This document shows, piece by piece, positions 6,947-16,308 of a DNA stretch of 22,169 nt (positions are counted from its first letter, which is position 1; each line of letters begins with the position of its first letter). The notes beneath the pieces are model-generated. The model worked only from the letters and a program-made list of their open reading frames with translations. It searched no databases and was not told the origin of the DNA. Source of the stretch: Clostridiales bacterium (GTDB lineage Bacteria > Bacillota > Clostridia > Oscillospirales > QAKW01); assembly GCA_003343605.1 (NCBI GenBank), contig QAKW01000015.1, positions 1-22,169 of the forward strand, given 5' to 3'. The translations under genes were made by a program, and so were the position numbers.

Positions 6947-9900
6947 TTAATAGGAGGTAATGCCCTCATAGACCAATACCGCATCTCCGGTGAGAGTTAC
7001 GCCTTCATCAGAATAATGCACCAGCAGGTCGCCGCCGCGCACTTTAACCGTGATATCCGTATCTTTTTTGCAGAATCCGTTTTCAACCGCCGCAACCACC
7101 GCCGCGCATGCTCCGGTTCCGCAGGCGTAAGTTTCCCCGTTCCCGCGTTCATAAACCCGCATTTTAATGGTCGTTGGATTTACTACGCGAACAAACTCGG
7201 TGTTGATTCGCTCCGGAAAAAACGGCGCATATTCAAAAAGCGGCCCCCAATGCTCCAGATCCAGCGTATCTACCCTGCGGCAGAATACCACGCAGTGCGG
7301 ATTTCCCATATTGACGCAGGTAATTTTAAAAGGCTTATCACCGATGGTTACCGGCCGGTCTATCACTGCGCCTCCTGAAAGGGTGCAGGGAATCGCCGGC
7401 GCATCTAATACAGCGCGCCCCATCTCCACACTGGCGGAGGAAACCTGCCCGTTGATGGTATAAACCCGGATCTCTTTGATCCCGCCGCCGGTTTCTATCC
7501 GCATCTGTTCCTTGCGCACAATCCCGCGGTCATAAAGGTATTTTGCCATGGAGCGGATGCAGTTACCCGCCATTGTGCTTTCAGATCCGTCGCGGTTAAA
7601 GATCCGCATCCGGGCATCCGCCACGGCGGAAGGCTCCATCAACACAATTCCGTATCCCCCAATTCCCCGGTGACGGTCGCAAAGGGCCAGGCTGAGAGAT
7701 TCCGGGCAGGTAATCCGGTGATTAAAATTTTCAATCAGAATATAATCGTCGCCGGTAGCCTGCATTTTAGCGAAAGAAAGCTTTTCACGCTGCTCCCGCA
7801 GATGGTTGATATCGATCAGTTCCGTATTGTGCTGATTGAAGCGGCTTGCAATACTATCTGCCAGCGCGCCCGCCGTATCCAGCGATGTCAGGCAGGGAAT
7901 GGAAAGCTGCAGCGCGCGGTGTGCAAGCGCAATATAGTCTTCCAGGGTTGCATCCAGCAGTGCTCCGGTATAAAGGATATAGCTGATCCGGCCGCTCTCA
8001 AGCAGTTTGAAAACAGAATCGGAAGCACAGCTGCCGCCAACATTTTCCACCTCAATTCCCAGCGCCTCGATGGAAGCCGCGGTCTCGCCGGTCGCGTAAA
8101 GATGAAAGCCCAGATCATAAAGCTTTTTGGCCAGGCCCACCACTTCCAGCTGGTCCTGCGTATCAACGCTGAGCAAAAATCCCGCTTCTTCCAATGCTGC
8201 ATTCTTCATCTTGAAGCCCGCCGCGGTCAGTCCCTTGAACAAAGCCTCTTCCAGCGTTTTTCCAATACCCAATACCTCACCGGTAGATTTCATTTCCGGC
8301 CCCAGATAGGCATTCACTCCGGTCAACTTTTCAAAGGAAAAGACCGGAACCTTTACCGCATAATAGGGCGGGATCCGATAAAGTCCGGTTCCGAAGCCCA
8401 ATTCTTTCAGCGGCGTACCAAGCATCACTTTCGAAGCCAGATCCACCATCGGCACACCCGTTACCTTGCTGATATACGGAACGGTGCGGGAGGCCCTGGG
8501 GTTTACTTCAATCACAAATAATTCATTCTGATAAATCAGATACTGGATATTGACCAGCCCCTGCGTACCCAGCGCCAAAGCAAGCCGGCGGGAACAGTCC
8601 AAAACCGTATCCAGCATCCGGTCGCTCAGATTATAGGGCGGATAAACGGCAATGGAATCGCCGCTGTGCACTCCCGCCCGTTCAATATGCTCCATCACAC
8701 CGGGAATCAGTACATCGGTCCCATCGGAAATCACATCGACCTCCAGCTCCGTTCCCATCATATACTGATCGATCAGCACAGGGTTTTCAATTCCACCCGC
8801 GAGAATACGCTCCATATAACGGCGAACTTCCTCCCGATTATGCACGATTCTCATATTCTGCCCGCCGATTACATAAGAAGGCCGCAGCAAAACCGGATAG
8901 CCCAGTTCCTCCGCCGCTTCCAACGCTTCCTCCAGGCTGCTTACGCCCCGCCCGGCCGGGCGGCGCACACCGATCTCACCCAGCAGACGGTCAAAACACT
9001 CCCGGTCTTCCGCAAGATCGATTCCTTCCGCGGAAGTGCCCAGAATTCGAATTCCGTTTTGATGCAGATACTGCGTCAGCCGGATCGCCGTTTGCCCGCC
9101 GAACGCAACCACAACGCCGACAGGCTGCTCCACCCTGATAATCTGCATAACGTCTTCGGGGCAGAGCGGTTCGAAATAAAGCCGGTCCGCCGTGTCGTAA
9201 TCCGTTGATACCGTTTCCGGGTTATTATTGATGATCACCACTTCGTAACCCAGCTCCTTGAGCGTCCAGACAGAATGCACCGAAGAATAATCAAATTCAA
9301 TTCCCTGCCCGATCCGGATCGGGCCGCTGCCCAAGACCAAAATGACCGGCCGCCCACTGCGCTTCCAGCCGCGGGATTCACATTCCGCATCATAAGAGGA
9401 GTAGAAATACGGTGTTTTTGCATCGAATTCCGCGCCGCAGGTATCCACCATCTTATAAACCGCCTGTAGGGGCTGCTCCGGCTGAAATCCGAAAAGCGTC
9501 CGGATAACCTCATCCGGATAGCCAAGCTTTTTTGCCTGCGGATAATCCTCCGGGCGGAAAGAGCGCTCAAAATCCGCCAGATTTTTCAGTTTCCATAAAA
9601 ACCAGGGATCAATGCGGGTTTGCGCATGAATCTGCTCCGGCGTATAACCCGCCTTTAACGCTTCAAAAACGGTAAACAGCCGCCGGTCGTCTATATCCTG
9701 CAGCCGCTCCTCCAGAGAACGGGCGTCAACCGGCGGGGCATTCAGGGAAGTGCAGGAAATCTCTGCCCCTCTTACCGCTTTCATAATCGCCATTTCAAAC
9801 GAAGGGGCAATGGCCATCACTTCGCCGGTGGCCTTCATCTGTGTGCCGAGCGCGCGGGAAGCACCGGCAAATTTATCAAACGGCCATTTGGGGAATTTTA

Positions 9901-10963
9901 CCACCACATAATCCAGCGCCGGTTCAAAACAGGCACAGGTTTTTCCGGTAATATCATTCTGAATTTCATCCAGCGTATAGCCGAGCGCTATTTTGGTGGT
10001 GATTTTTGCAATTGGGTAGCCGGTTGCCTTCGAGGCCAGCGCCGAAGAACGGGACACCCGCGGATTCACCTCGATCACAGCATATTCAAAGCTCTCCGGA
10101 TTCAGAGCAAACTGGCAGTTGCAGCCGCCCACAATGCCCAAAGCGGCAATAATATTCAAAGAAGCGCTGCGCAGCATCTGATATTCCTTATCAGAAAGAG
10201 TCAGCGCCGGAGCAACCACAATGCTATCGCCGGTATGTACGCCTACGGGGTCGAAGTTTTCCATGCTGCACACGGCAATTGCATTTCCGGCGCCATCCCG
10301 CATGGTTTCAAATTCGATTTCCTTCCAGCCGAAAATATAACGTTCCACCAAAATCTGCGTGATGGGAGAAGCATCCAACCCGACCTGCGCAAGATTGCGC
10401 AGCTCTTGTGCATCTGCGGCCACGCCGCCACCTGCGCCGCCCAGCGTAAACGCCGGGCGCACAATCACCGGATATCCAATCTGTTCGGCGGCAGCCAGCG
10501 CCTCTTCCACATTACCGGCAATATCCGAGGGAATGGTCGGCTCCCCGATTTTCTGCATTGTCTCTTTAAAAAGCTGGCGGTCTTCCGCCTTATCGATAGC
10601 CTCCACATTGGTGCCGATCAGCCGCACGCCGGCCTGCTGCAGAAAGCCATTGTGATGCAGCTGCATTGCAATCGTCAGGCCGGTCTGCCCGCCAAGTCCG
10701 GCAAGCAGGCTATCCGGTTTTTCCTTTTCAATAATGCGGCGCACCGTTTGTTCCGTGAGCGGCTCCAGATAAATTTCATCCGCCAGCGCGCGGTCTGTCA
10801 TAATGGTAGCCGGATTGGAATTCACCAGCACAACATTAACGCCCGCCTCTTTCAGAACACGGCACGCCTGCGCACCGGCATAATCAAATTCCGCCGCCTG
10901 CCCGATCACAATCGGGCCGGATCCGATTACCAGCGCTTTTTTAATCGACTGATTCAGCGGCAT
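6947..10963 (-). CDS. carB: Fusion: carbamoyl-phosphate synthase large subunit + DapF-like domain
   Basis: One uninterrupted 1338-codon frame. Residues 1-1061 are a complete CarB, making carbamoyl phosphate from bicarbonate, ammonia and two ATP. Two similar halves are visible, each opening with a nucleotide-fold motif (VIGSGPIVIGQAAEFDY and VLGSGPIRIGQGIEFDY) and containing an ATP-grasp domain. An MGS-type allosteric domain spans about 927-1061. Residues 1062-1338 align over their full length with diaminopimelate epimerase: KMQATGDDY, FNRDGSE, MGNPHCVV, PERINTEF, YERGNGETYACGTGACA. Leu1062 falls where DapF normally has its first Met, so the join is seamless. The epimerase part has Ala1132 at the first catalytic Cys, Asp1072 at the substrate-binding Asn and Tyr1104 at the conserved Asp; Cys1281 is kept. 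The start overlaps the carA stop by 23 bp. The CarB activity call is strong; epimerase activity is doubtful. Confidence 0.93.
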   Translation of the reverse strand: MPLNQSIKKALVIGSGPIVIGQAAEFDYAGAQACRVLKEAGVNVVLVNSNPATIMTDRALADEIYLEPLTEQTVRRIIEKEKPDSLLAGLGGQTGLTIAMQLHHNGFLQQAGVRLIGTNVEAIDKAEDRQLFKETMQKIGEPTIPSDIAGNVEEALAAAEQIGYPVIVRPAFTLGGAGGGVAADAQELRNLAQVGLDASPITQILVERYIFGWKEIEFETMRDGAGNAIAVCSMENFDPVGVHTGDSIVVAPALTLSDKEYQMLRSASLNIIAALGIVGGCNCQFALNPESFEYAVIEVNPRVSRSSALASKATGYPIAKITTKIALGYTLDEIQNDITGKTCACFEPALDYVVVKFPKWPFDKFAGASRALGTQMKATGEVMAIAPSFEMAIMKAVRGAEISCTSLNAPPVDARSLEERLQDIDDRRLFTVFEALKAGYTPEQIHAQTRIDPWFLWKLKNLADFERSFRPEDYPQAKKLGYPDEVIRTLFGFQPEQPLQAVYKMVDTCGAEFDAKTPYFYSSYDAECESRGWKRSGRPVILVLGSGPIRIGQGIEFDYSSVHSVWTLKELGYEVVIINNNPETVSTDYDTADRLYFEPLCPEDVMQIIRVEQPVGVVVAFGGQTAIRLTQYLHQNGIRILGTSAEGIDLAEDRECFDRLLGEIGVRRPAGRGVSSLEEALEAAEELGYPVLLRPSYVIGGQNMRIVHNREEVRRYMERILAGGIENPVLIDQYMMGTELEVDVISDGTDVLIPGVMEHIERAGVHSGDSIAVYPPYNLSDRMLDTVLDCSRRLALALGTQGLVNIQYLIYQNELFVIEVNPRASRTVPYISKVTGVPMVDLASKVMLGTPLKELGFGTGLYRIPPYYAVKVPVFSFEKLTGVNAYLGPEMKSTGEVLGIGKTLEEALFKGLTAAGFKMKNAALEEAGFLLSVDTQDQLEVVGLAKKLYDLGFHLYATGETAASIEALGIEVENVGGSCASDSVFKLLESGRISYILYTGALLDATLEDYIALAHRALQLSIPCLTSLDTAGALADSIASRFNQHNTELIDINHLREQREKLSFAKMQATGDDYILIENFNHRITCPESLSLALCDRHRGIGGYGIVLMEPSAVADARMRIFNRDGSESTMAGNCIRSMAKYLYDRGIVRKEQMRIETGGGIKEIRVYTINGQVSSASVEMGRAVLDAPAIPCTLSGGAVIDRPVTIGDKPFKITCVNMGNPHCVVFCRRVDTLDLEHWGPLFEYAPFFPERINTEFVRVVNPTTIKMRVYERGNGETYACGTGACAAVVAAVENGFCKKDTDITVKVRGGDLLVHYSDEGVTLTGDAVLVYEGITSY

Positions 10964-12026
10964 ATCCGCTCACCCCCATCTCCGCAAAAAAACGGTCAAA
11001 CAGAAACGCACAGTCCCGCGGGCCGGCGCAGGCCTCCGGATGAAACTGCACGGAAAAAGCATGTTCTTCCGGATAAATCATTCCCTCGCAGGTCTGATCA
11101 TTGGCGTTGTAAAAACACGGTTCCCCTTTGGGAACCGAATCGGCCAACACAGCGTAGCCGTGATTCTGGCTGGTAATATACGTGCGTGCACCGTGCTTTT
11201 CCTTTACCGGCTGATTGACGCCACGATGCCCGTATTTCAGCTTAACTGTTTTACCGCCTGCCGCAAGCGCCAGGAGCTGATGGCCCAGACAAATGCCGAA
11301 AATCGGGCGTTTCCCCAAAAGCGCCCGAAGCGTTTCTATTTGAAACGCACAATCGGCGGGATCCCCCGGTCCGTTGGAAAGCATCAGCCCATCTGGATGC
11401 GTGGCAAGAATTTCTTTTGCAGAATAAACAGCCGGCACAACCGTCACCCGGGCGCCGCGTTTTTGCAGCTCCCGGATAATATTGTGTTTTGCGCCATAGT
11501 CGATCAGCGTCACCCTGCAGCGTTCCCGCTCAATCGGTGGATAAACCTGTGCGGCACGCACTGTTGTTGCCTCAACTGCACCGGTAATCCGGTAATTGCG
11601 CACAGCGCTGAGATCAGAAGGCGGCGCGGCACAGATCATGGCGTTCATCACGCCCTGTTCCCGGATGATGCGGGTAAGGGCACGCGTATCAATCCCGGCA
11701 ATTCCCGGAATACCTTTTTCTTTCAGCCAGGCGTCCAGATCGCCGGAAGCCCGAAAATTGGAAGGGTGCGCGCACCACTCGCGCACCACATATCCGCGCA
11801 GGTGGCATTCGCCTTCAAAATCCTCCGGAATAACCCCGTAATTCCCGATCAACGGAAAGGTCTGCAAAACAATCTGGCCATAATAGCTCGGATCACTCAG
11901 CGTTTCCAGATAACCGCACATACCGGTGGTAAATACCAGTTCACCAATGCTACATGCAGCCGCCCCGAAAGCAGTTCCTTCAAAGGTTCGCCCGTCTTCC
12001 AAAACCAGATATGCCTTATTTGCCAT
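10941..12026 (-). CDS. carA: Carbamoyl-phosphate synthase small (glutaminase) subunit
   Basis: A 361-residue class I glutamine amidotransferase that releases ammonia from glutamine and channels it to CarB. The N-terminal CarA-specific domain has FTTGMCGYLETLSDPSY (residues 32-48). The C-terminal amidotransferase domain has the nucleophile Cys246 in GICLGHQ and the His329/Glu331 pair in FHPEA, so the triad is complete. I place the start at ATG 12026 (MANKAYLVLEDG), where the family normally begins; an upstream in-frame extension to 12125 would lie within argF. The start overlaps the argF stop by 11 bp. Its position among arginine genes suggests an arginine-dedicated synthase. Confidence 0.95.
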   Translation of the reverse strand: MANKAYLVLEDGRTFEGTAFGAAACSIGELVFTTGMCGYLETLSDPSYYGQIVLQTFPLIGNYGVIPEDFEGECHLRGYVVREWCAHPSNFRASGDLDAWLKEKGIPGIAGIDTRALTRIIREQGVMNAMICAAPPSDLSAVRNYRITGAVEATTVRAAQVYPPIERERCRVTLIDYGAKHNIIRELQKRGARVTVVPAVYSAKEILATHPDGLMLSNGPGDPADCAFQIETLRALLGKRPIFGICLGHQLLALAAGGKTVKLKYGHRGVNQPVKEKHGARTYITSQNHGYAVLADSVPKGEPCFYNANDQTCEGMIYPEEHAFSVQFHPEACAGPRDCAFLFDRFFAEMGVSGYAAESVD

Positions 12027-13023
12027 TCTTATAGCCCCCGAGCGTTGCCGCCATAACAGCCTTGATGGTATGCATCCGGTTTTCGGCTTCCTCAAAAACA
12101 ATCGACTGCGGACCTTCAAACACATCGTTGGTCACTTCCATCGCATCTCTGCCGAACCGTTCCCCCATCTCCTTGCCAACGGCTGTTTTCAGATCGTGAA
12201 ATGCAGGCAGGCAATGCATAAAAACAGCCTGCGGCCCGGCGGTTTCCATCAGCGCACGGTTTACCTGATAAGGCCCCAGGGCATGAATTCGCTCCGCCCA
12301 CACTTCTTCCGGCTCGCCCATGGATACCCAAACATCGGTATACAAAACATCCGCGCCCTTTACCGCCTCCTGAGGATCCGAACAGAAACGTAAGGTAGCG
12401 CCTGTTTCCGCGGCTATGGCGCCGCATTTTGCAATCAGATCGGAATCGGGCCAGTATTCCTCCGGCGCAACGGCAACAAAATGCAGCCCCATTTTGGCGG
12501 CGCCAACCATCAGAGAATTTCCCATATTATAGCGCGCATCGCCAAGATAAACCAGCCGAATTCCCTTCAAATAGCCGAATTGCTCCCGTATGGTCAAAAA
12601 ATCCGCCAGTATCTGGGTTGGATGAAACTCATTGGTCAGCCCGTTCCATACCGGTACGCCGGCATATTGCGCCAGTTCCTCCACGATCTGCTGCTCATAG
12701 CCCCGGTATTCAATGCCGTCATAAATCCGGCCGAGTACCCGGGCGGTATCGGCAATACTTTCTTTTTTCCCGATCTGAGAGCCCGACGGATCCAGATAGG
12801 TCACCCCCATCCCCAGATCGTATCCTGCAACCTCAAAGCTGCAGCGCGTGCGCGTGCTGGTTTTTTCAAAAATAAGCGCGATATTTTTCCCCCGGCAGAA
12901 GGCATGGGGGATTCCCAGTTTCTTTTTCTTTTTTAAATCAGCTGCCAGATCCAGCAGTCCTTCAATTTCCTCCGGGGTAAAATCCAGAAGCTTTAAAAAA
13001 TTTCTTCCCTGTAAATCCATCAT
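12016..13023 (-). CDS. argF: Ornithine carbamoyltransferase
   Basis: A 335-residue cytoplasmic enzyme joining carbamoyl phosphate and ornithine to give citrulline. The carbamoyl-phosphate site STRTR is at 56-60, HPTQ at 134-137, and the ornithine-side loop DVWVSMGEP at 230-238. The catalytic HCLPA is at 270-274. The SMG loop separates it from aspartate and other transcarbamylases. Two ATGs are in tandem: GGAGG is four bases from the first and seven from the second (13020), so the second may be the real start. carA follows with an overlap, placing the carbamoyl-phosphate maker next to its user. The catabolic form (arcB) is unlikely because no arcA or arcC is present. Confidence 0.95.
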   Translation of the reverse strand: MMDLQGRNFLKLLDFTPEEIEGLLDLAADLKKKKKLGIPHAFCRGKNIALIFEKTSTRTRCSFEVAGYDLGMGVTYLDPSGSQIGKKESIADTARVLGRIYDGIEYRGYEQQIVEELAQYAGVPVWNGLTNEFHPTQILADFLTIREQFGYLKGIRLVYLGDARYNMGNSLMVGAAKMGLHFVAVAPEEYWPDSDLIAKCGAIAAETGATLRFCSDPQEAVKGADVLYTDVWVSMGEPEEVWAERIHALGPYQVNRALMETAGPQAVFMHCLPAFHDLKTAVGKEMGERFGRDAMEVTNDVFEGPQSIVFEEAENRMHTIKAVMAATLGGYKNGK

Positions 13024-13032
13024 TTTTCCTCC

Positions 13033-14196
13033 TTATCGCGCGGCATCCTGAATAATTCCGGCCGCCTTTTGCAAGAGATCAAACGAAATATTAAGCGGAG
13101 GCAAAAGACGCACTTTATCTTTCGCCCGCAGCGCCAGCACACCGTGCGCGCGGCATCTTTCGATCACCTCTCCGGCGGGCCGCGCAGTCTGCAGGCCGAT
13201 CATCAGCCCCATGCCGCTTACACGCAAAATACCCGGCGCGCCGGTAAACGCACCGAAAAGATACGCGGATTTTTCACGCACCGATGCGAGCATCGCCTCA
13301 TCCAGCCGGGAAAGGATATAAAGCGCGCCCGCCGCCGAAACCGGATTCCCGCCAAAGGTAGAGCCATGTGTTCCCGGCGTAAGCACATCCTGCGTTTTCC
13401 CGCCCATCATACAAACGCCGATCGGAAGCCCGCCGCCAAGTCCCTTGGCGGTGGTAACCAGATCCGGCTGAAGATTATAATGCATATATCCATAAAGCCG
13501 GCCTGTACGCCCGTTGCCTGTTTGCACCTCATCGGCTATCAGCAGAATATCTTCTCTTTTCGCAATTTCCTGCAGCCCATTGCAGAACTCCGGGGTCAGC
13601 GGCAGAACACCGCCTTCCCCCTGAACGGGCTCAAACATAATCGCCGCAACCTTTTCACAGCGAACCAGCCGCTCCACATCCTCAAGATGATTGGCCTCTG
13701 CATAAACAAAGCCTTCCGTCAGCGGCAGAAAATCCTGATGAAACGCTTCCTGCCCCGTTGCGGCAAGGGTGGTAATCGTGCGGCCGTGGAAGCTGTTCCG
13801 AAGTGTGATAATGGTATGATACTGCGGCCCTTTTTTCTCCGCCGCATATTTGCGCGCGGCCTTGATCGCACATTCGTTGGCCTCCGCGCCGGAGTTGGCA
13901 AAGAAGACTTTTTTCATGCCGGTTCTCAAACAAAGCTGCTCCGCCAGGCGCACCTGCGGTGCAGAGTAAAACAGATTAGAGGTATGCTGAACCTTTTTAA
14001 GCTGCTCACTGACTGCCGCCACCCAGCCGGGATCGCTGGTGCCCAAAAGGTTCACGGCGATGCCGCTTCCCATATCGATATATTCATTTCCCTGCTCATC
14101 CCAGAGCAGGGAACCCTGCCCGGAAACGATCTCCACCGGAAACCGCTGATAGGTCGGCGCAATATACTGCGCATCCAGTTCTTTAGTCTTCATCAT
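13033..14196 (-). CDS. argD: Acetylornithine aminotransferase
   Basis: A 387-residue class III PLP aminotransferase converting N-acetylglutamate semialdehyde to N-acetylornithine. Numbered from the chosen start, FANSGAEAN is at 99-107, the PLP-binding Asp222 is in ADEVQTG, and the Schiff-base Lys251 is in TTAKGLGGGLPIG. HGSTFGGNP follows. The frame opens further upstream with a TTG at 14208. I prefer the tandem ATGs at 14196 and 14193 because GGAG (14203-14206) lies six to nine bases before them. The start overlaps the 3' end of argB by 14 bp. Class III enzymes overlap in substrate, but the operon makes ArgD by far the likeliest. Confidence 0.94.
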   Translation of the reverse strand: MMKTKELDAQYIAPTYQRFPVEIVSGQGSLLWDEQGNEYIDMGSGIAVNLLGTSDPGWVAAVSEQLKKVQHTSNLFYSAPQVRLAEQLCLRTGMKKVFFANSGAEANECAIKAARKYAAEKKGPQYHTIITLRNSFHGRTITTLAATGQEAFHQDFLPLTEGFVYAEANHLEDVERLVRCEKVAAIMFEPVQGEGGVLPLTPEFCNGLQEIAKREDILLIADEVQTGNGRTGRLYGYMHYNLQPDLVTTAKGLGGGLPIGVCMMGGKTQDVLTPGTHGSTFGGNPVSAAGALYILSRLDEAMLASVREKSAYLFGAFTGAPGILRVSGMGLMIGLQTARPAGEVIERCRAHGVLALRAKDKVRLLPPLNISFDLLQKAAGIIQDAAR

Positions 14197-15061
14197 CCTG
14201 TTCTCCAACTACCATCGTGCCCGCGCCCTCATCGGTCAGCGTTTCTATCAGAATCGCATGCGGCACTCTTCCATCCATGATAATCACCCGCCGAACGCCC
14301 CGGCGAATCGCATCAATGCAGCATTCCACCTTAGGAATCATTCCGCCGGAGATCACGCCCGTCTCAAAAAGCGTTCTGGCTTCTTCGATATTCAGGCGCG
14401 GAATCAGTGAAGCCGGATCCTTCTGATCGCGCAGGATTCCGGCAATATCCGTCATGGAGATCAGCCGCTCCGCCTGCATTGCACCGGCGATATAGGCCGC
14501 CGCAGTATCGGCGTTTATATTATAGACATTTCCCTGCTGATCGCATCCCACGGTTGAAACCACCGGGATATAGCCCTTTTCCAAAAGATCCATCACCGGC
14601 GTTACGTTCACATTAGTAATTCTGCCAACAAATCCGAGCCGTTCATCCCGAACGGTGCATTCGATCATCCGGTCGTCAAGCCCGGAAATCCCCATTGCCC
14701 GGCCGCCTTTCAGTTCCAGAAGATTCACCAGGCTTTTATTGATCTTTCCGGCCAGCACCATCTGAACAATCTCGGCCGTTTCCCTATCGGTGACTCTCAG
14801 ACCATCTACAAAGACCGATTCCTTCCCAATCCGCTTGAGCGTATCGGTGATTTCCGGCCCGCCGCCATGAACCAATACGACCTTCACACCAATCAGGGAA
14901 AGCAACACAATGTCTTCCATCACCTGCTCCTTGAGCTGATCGTTGATCATGGCGTTGCCGCCATACTTGATAACCACAATTTTATTATTATATTTTCGAA
15001 TGTAGGGCAGCGCCTGCGTCAGAACTTCGGCGCGCTGTGCGTTAGAAAGTGTAAACGACAT
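14183..15061 (-). CDS. argB: Acetylglutamate kinase
   Basis: A 292-residue amino-acid kinase that phosphorylates N-acetylglutamate with ATP. IKYGGNAM (31-38) and LVHGGGPEI (63-71) are the nucleotide and substrate glycine loops, and the C-terminal half has the expected NINADTAAAYIAGA stretch. The N-terminus carries a helix before the kinase fold (LSNAQRAEVLTQALPYIRKYNNK). In feedback-inhibited, hexameric ArgB enzymes such a helix interlocks dimers and arginine binds beside it, so end-product inhibition is plausible here (inference from family). It begins 14 bp after the argJ stop, with AAGAAGGG before the ATG. Confidence 0.96.
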   Translation of the reverse strand: MSFTLSNAQRAEVLTQALPYIRKYNNKIVVIKYGGNAMINDQLKEQVMEDIVLLSLIGVKVVLVHGGGPEITDTLKRIGKESVFVDGLRVTDRETAEIVQMVLAGKINKSLVNLLELKGGRAMGISGLDDRMIECTVRDERLGFVGRITNVNVTPVMDLLEKGYIPVVSTVGCDQQGNVYNINADTAAAYIAGAMQAERLISMTDIAGILRDQKDPASLIPRLNIEEARTLFETGVISGGMIPKVECCIDAIRRGVRRVIIMDGRVPHAILIETLTDEGAGTMVVGEQDDED

Positions 15062-15075
15062 GTTGTTTTCCCTTC

Positions 15076-16287
15076 TTATGTACGGTAATCTCCGTTAATT
15101 TTAACATAATCGTAGGTCAGGTCGCAGCCCCAGGCAGTGGCTTTCGCCGCGCCCGCATGCAGATTGATCAGAATATCAATCTCCTTTTCCAGCAGAATCT
15201 GTTTGGCTTTTTCTTCTGAAAATGCAACCCCCGCCCCGTTTTCACAAACCAGGATTTCCCCTTTTGGGGAAGAAAAACGCACCTCTACCCGATTTACATC
15301 GACCGGTGCGCCGCTGTAGCCAATGGCGCAGAGAATCCGCCCCCAATTCGCGTCGGCTCCAAACATGGCGGCCTTAATCAGCGAGGAGCACACAACGCTT
15401 TTGGCCACCTTCTTGGCCGATTCGGAATCGGCCGCGCCGCAAACCCTGCATTCCAGTAATTTTGTAGCGCCTTCCCCATCACCCGCGATCCAGCGGCAGA
15501 GCGTTACCGTAACGGTATTGAGTGCTTTCATAAACGTATCAAAAGCCGGGCCTTCACCGGTAATTTCCGGATTCTTTGCACGGCCGTTCGCCATGATGAT
15601 CACCATATCGTTGGTGGAAGTATCCCCATCTATACTGGTCATATTAAAGGTATCCGCCACATCGGTTTTCAATGCATTTTGGAGCATTGCGGCACTGATC
15701 GCGCAATCGGTTGTTAAAAATACCAGCATGGTTGCCATATTGGGGTGAATCATTCCGGAGCCCTTGGCGATTCCGCCCAGCGTACAAGTCTTGCCGTTGA
15801 TGGTAAATTCAACGGCAATTTCCTTTACCATGGTATCGGTTGTCATCATCGCTTCCGCGGCCGCGCGGCTGTTATGGCCAAGGTTATCGGTGAGCCTGGA
15901 AATATTTTTGGCAATCGGCGCGATATCCAGCGGCTGGCCGATCACGCCGGTAGAAGCCACCAATACGTCCTTTTCGGAGATGTTGGTAGCCTTCCCGATC
16001 AACGCACACATTTCTCGGGCGATCTCTACACCGTCTGCATTGCAGGTATTGGCGTTTCCGCTGTTGCAGATAATCGCCTGAGCCATCCCGTTTTTCAGAT
16101 GTTCCTTTGTTACAATCAGGGGCGCGCCCTTTACCAGATTGGTCGTATAGACCGCAGCGGCACGGGCCGGGAAATTGCTCATAATCAGCGCCAGATCCTT
16201 TTTCTCTTTATTTTTGCGGATTCCGCAGTGAATTCCGCTAGCCCGAAACCCCCGCGGCGCGGTAACGCCGCCTTCAATTAATTTCAT
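15076..16287 (-). CDS. argJ: Glutamate/ornithine N-acetyltransferase
   Basis: A 403-residue proenzyme that transfers the acetyl group from N-acetylornithine to glutamate, closing the acetyl cycle and releasing ornithine. The self-cleavage site is in KGSGMIHPNMATMLVF: cleavage before Thr186 makes the two chains, and Thr186 becomes the nucleophile. ASTGVIGQPL (111-120) is also typical. Whether it can additionally use acetyl-CoA (the ArgA activity) cannot be read from sequence. GGAG lies about nine bases before the ATG. A small GC-rich hairpin sits in the 53-bp gap after argC. With no argA or argE in the window, ArgJ implies the cyclic route. Confidence 0.96.
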   Translation of the reverse strand: MKLIEGGVTAPRGFRASGIHCGIRKNKEKKDLALIMSNFPARAAAVYTTNLVKGAPLIVTKEHLKNGMAQAIICNSGNANTCNADGVEIAREMCALIGKATNISEKDVLVASTGVIGQPLDIAPIAKNISRLTDNLGHNSRAAAEAMMTTDTMVKEIAVEFTINGKTCTLGGIAKGSGMIHPNMATMLVFLTTDCAISAAMLQNALKTDVADTFNMTSIDGDTSTNDMVIIMANGRAKNPEITGEGPAFDTFMKALNTVTVTLCRWIAGDGEGATKLLECRVCGAADSESAKKVAKSVVCSSLIKAAMFGADANWGRILCAIGYSGAPVDVNRVEVRFSSPKGEILVCENGAGVAFSEEKAKQILLEKEIDILINLHAGAAKATAWGCDLTYDYVKINGDYRT

Positions 16288-16308
16288 TCCGTGCTCTCCT
16301 TTCAGTTA

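Noticed and set aside
13069..14280. Long plus-strand open frames opposite the arginine genes (for example 13069-14280, 11040-12056, 10235-11176 and 7670-8521)
   Set aside because: Each lies fully antisense to well-conserved enzymes. The translations have no recognisable domains and are rich in Arg, His and Gln, as expected from mirror-frame codons in GC-biased genes.
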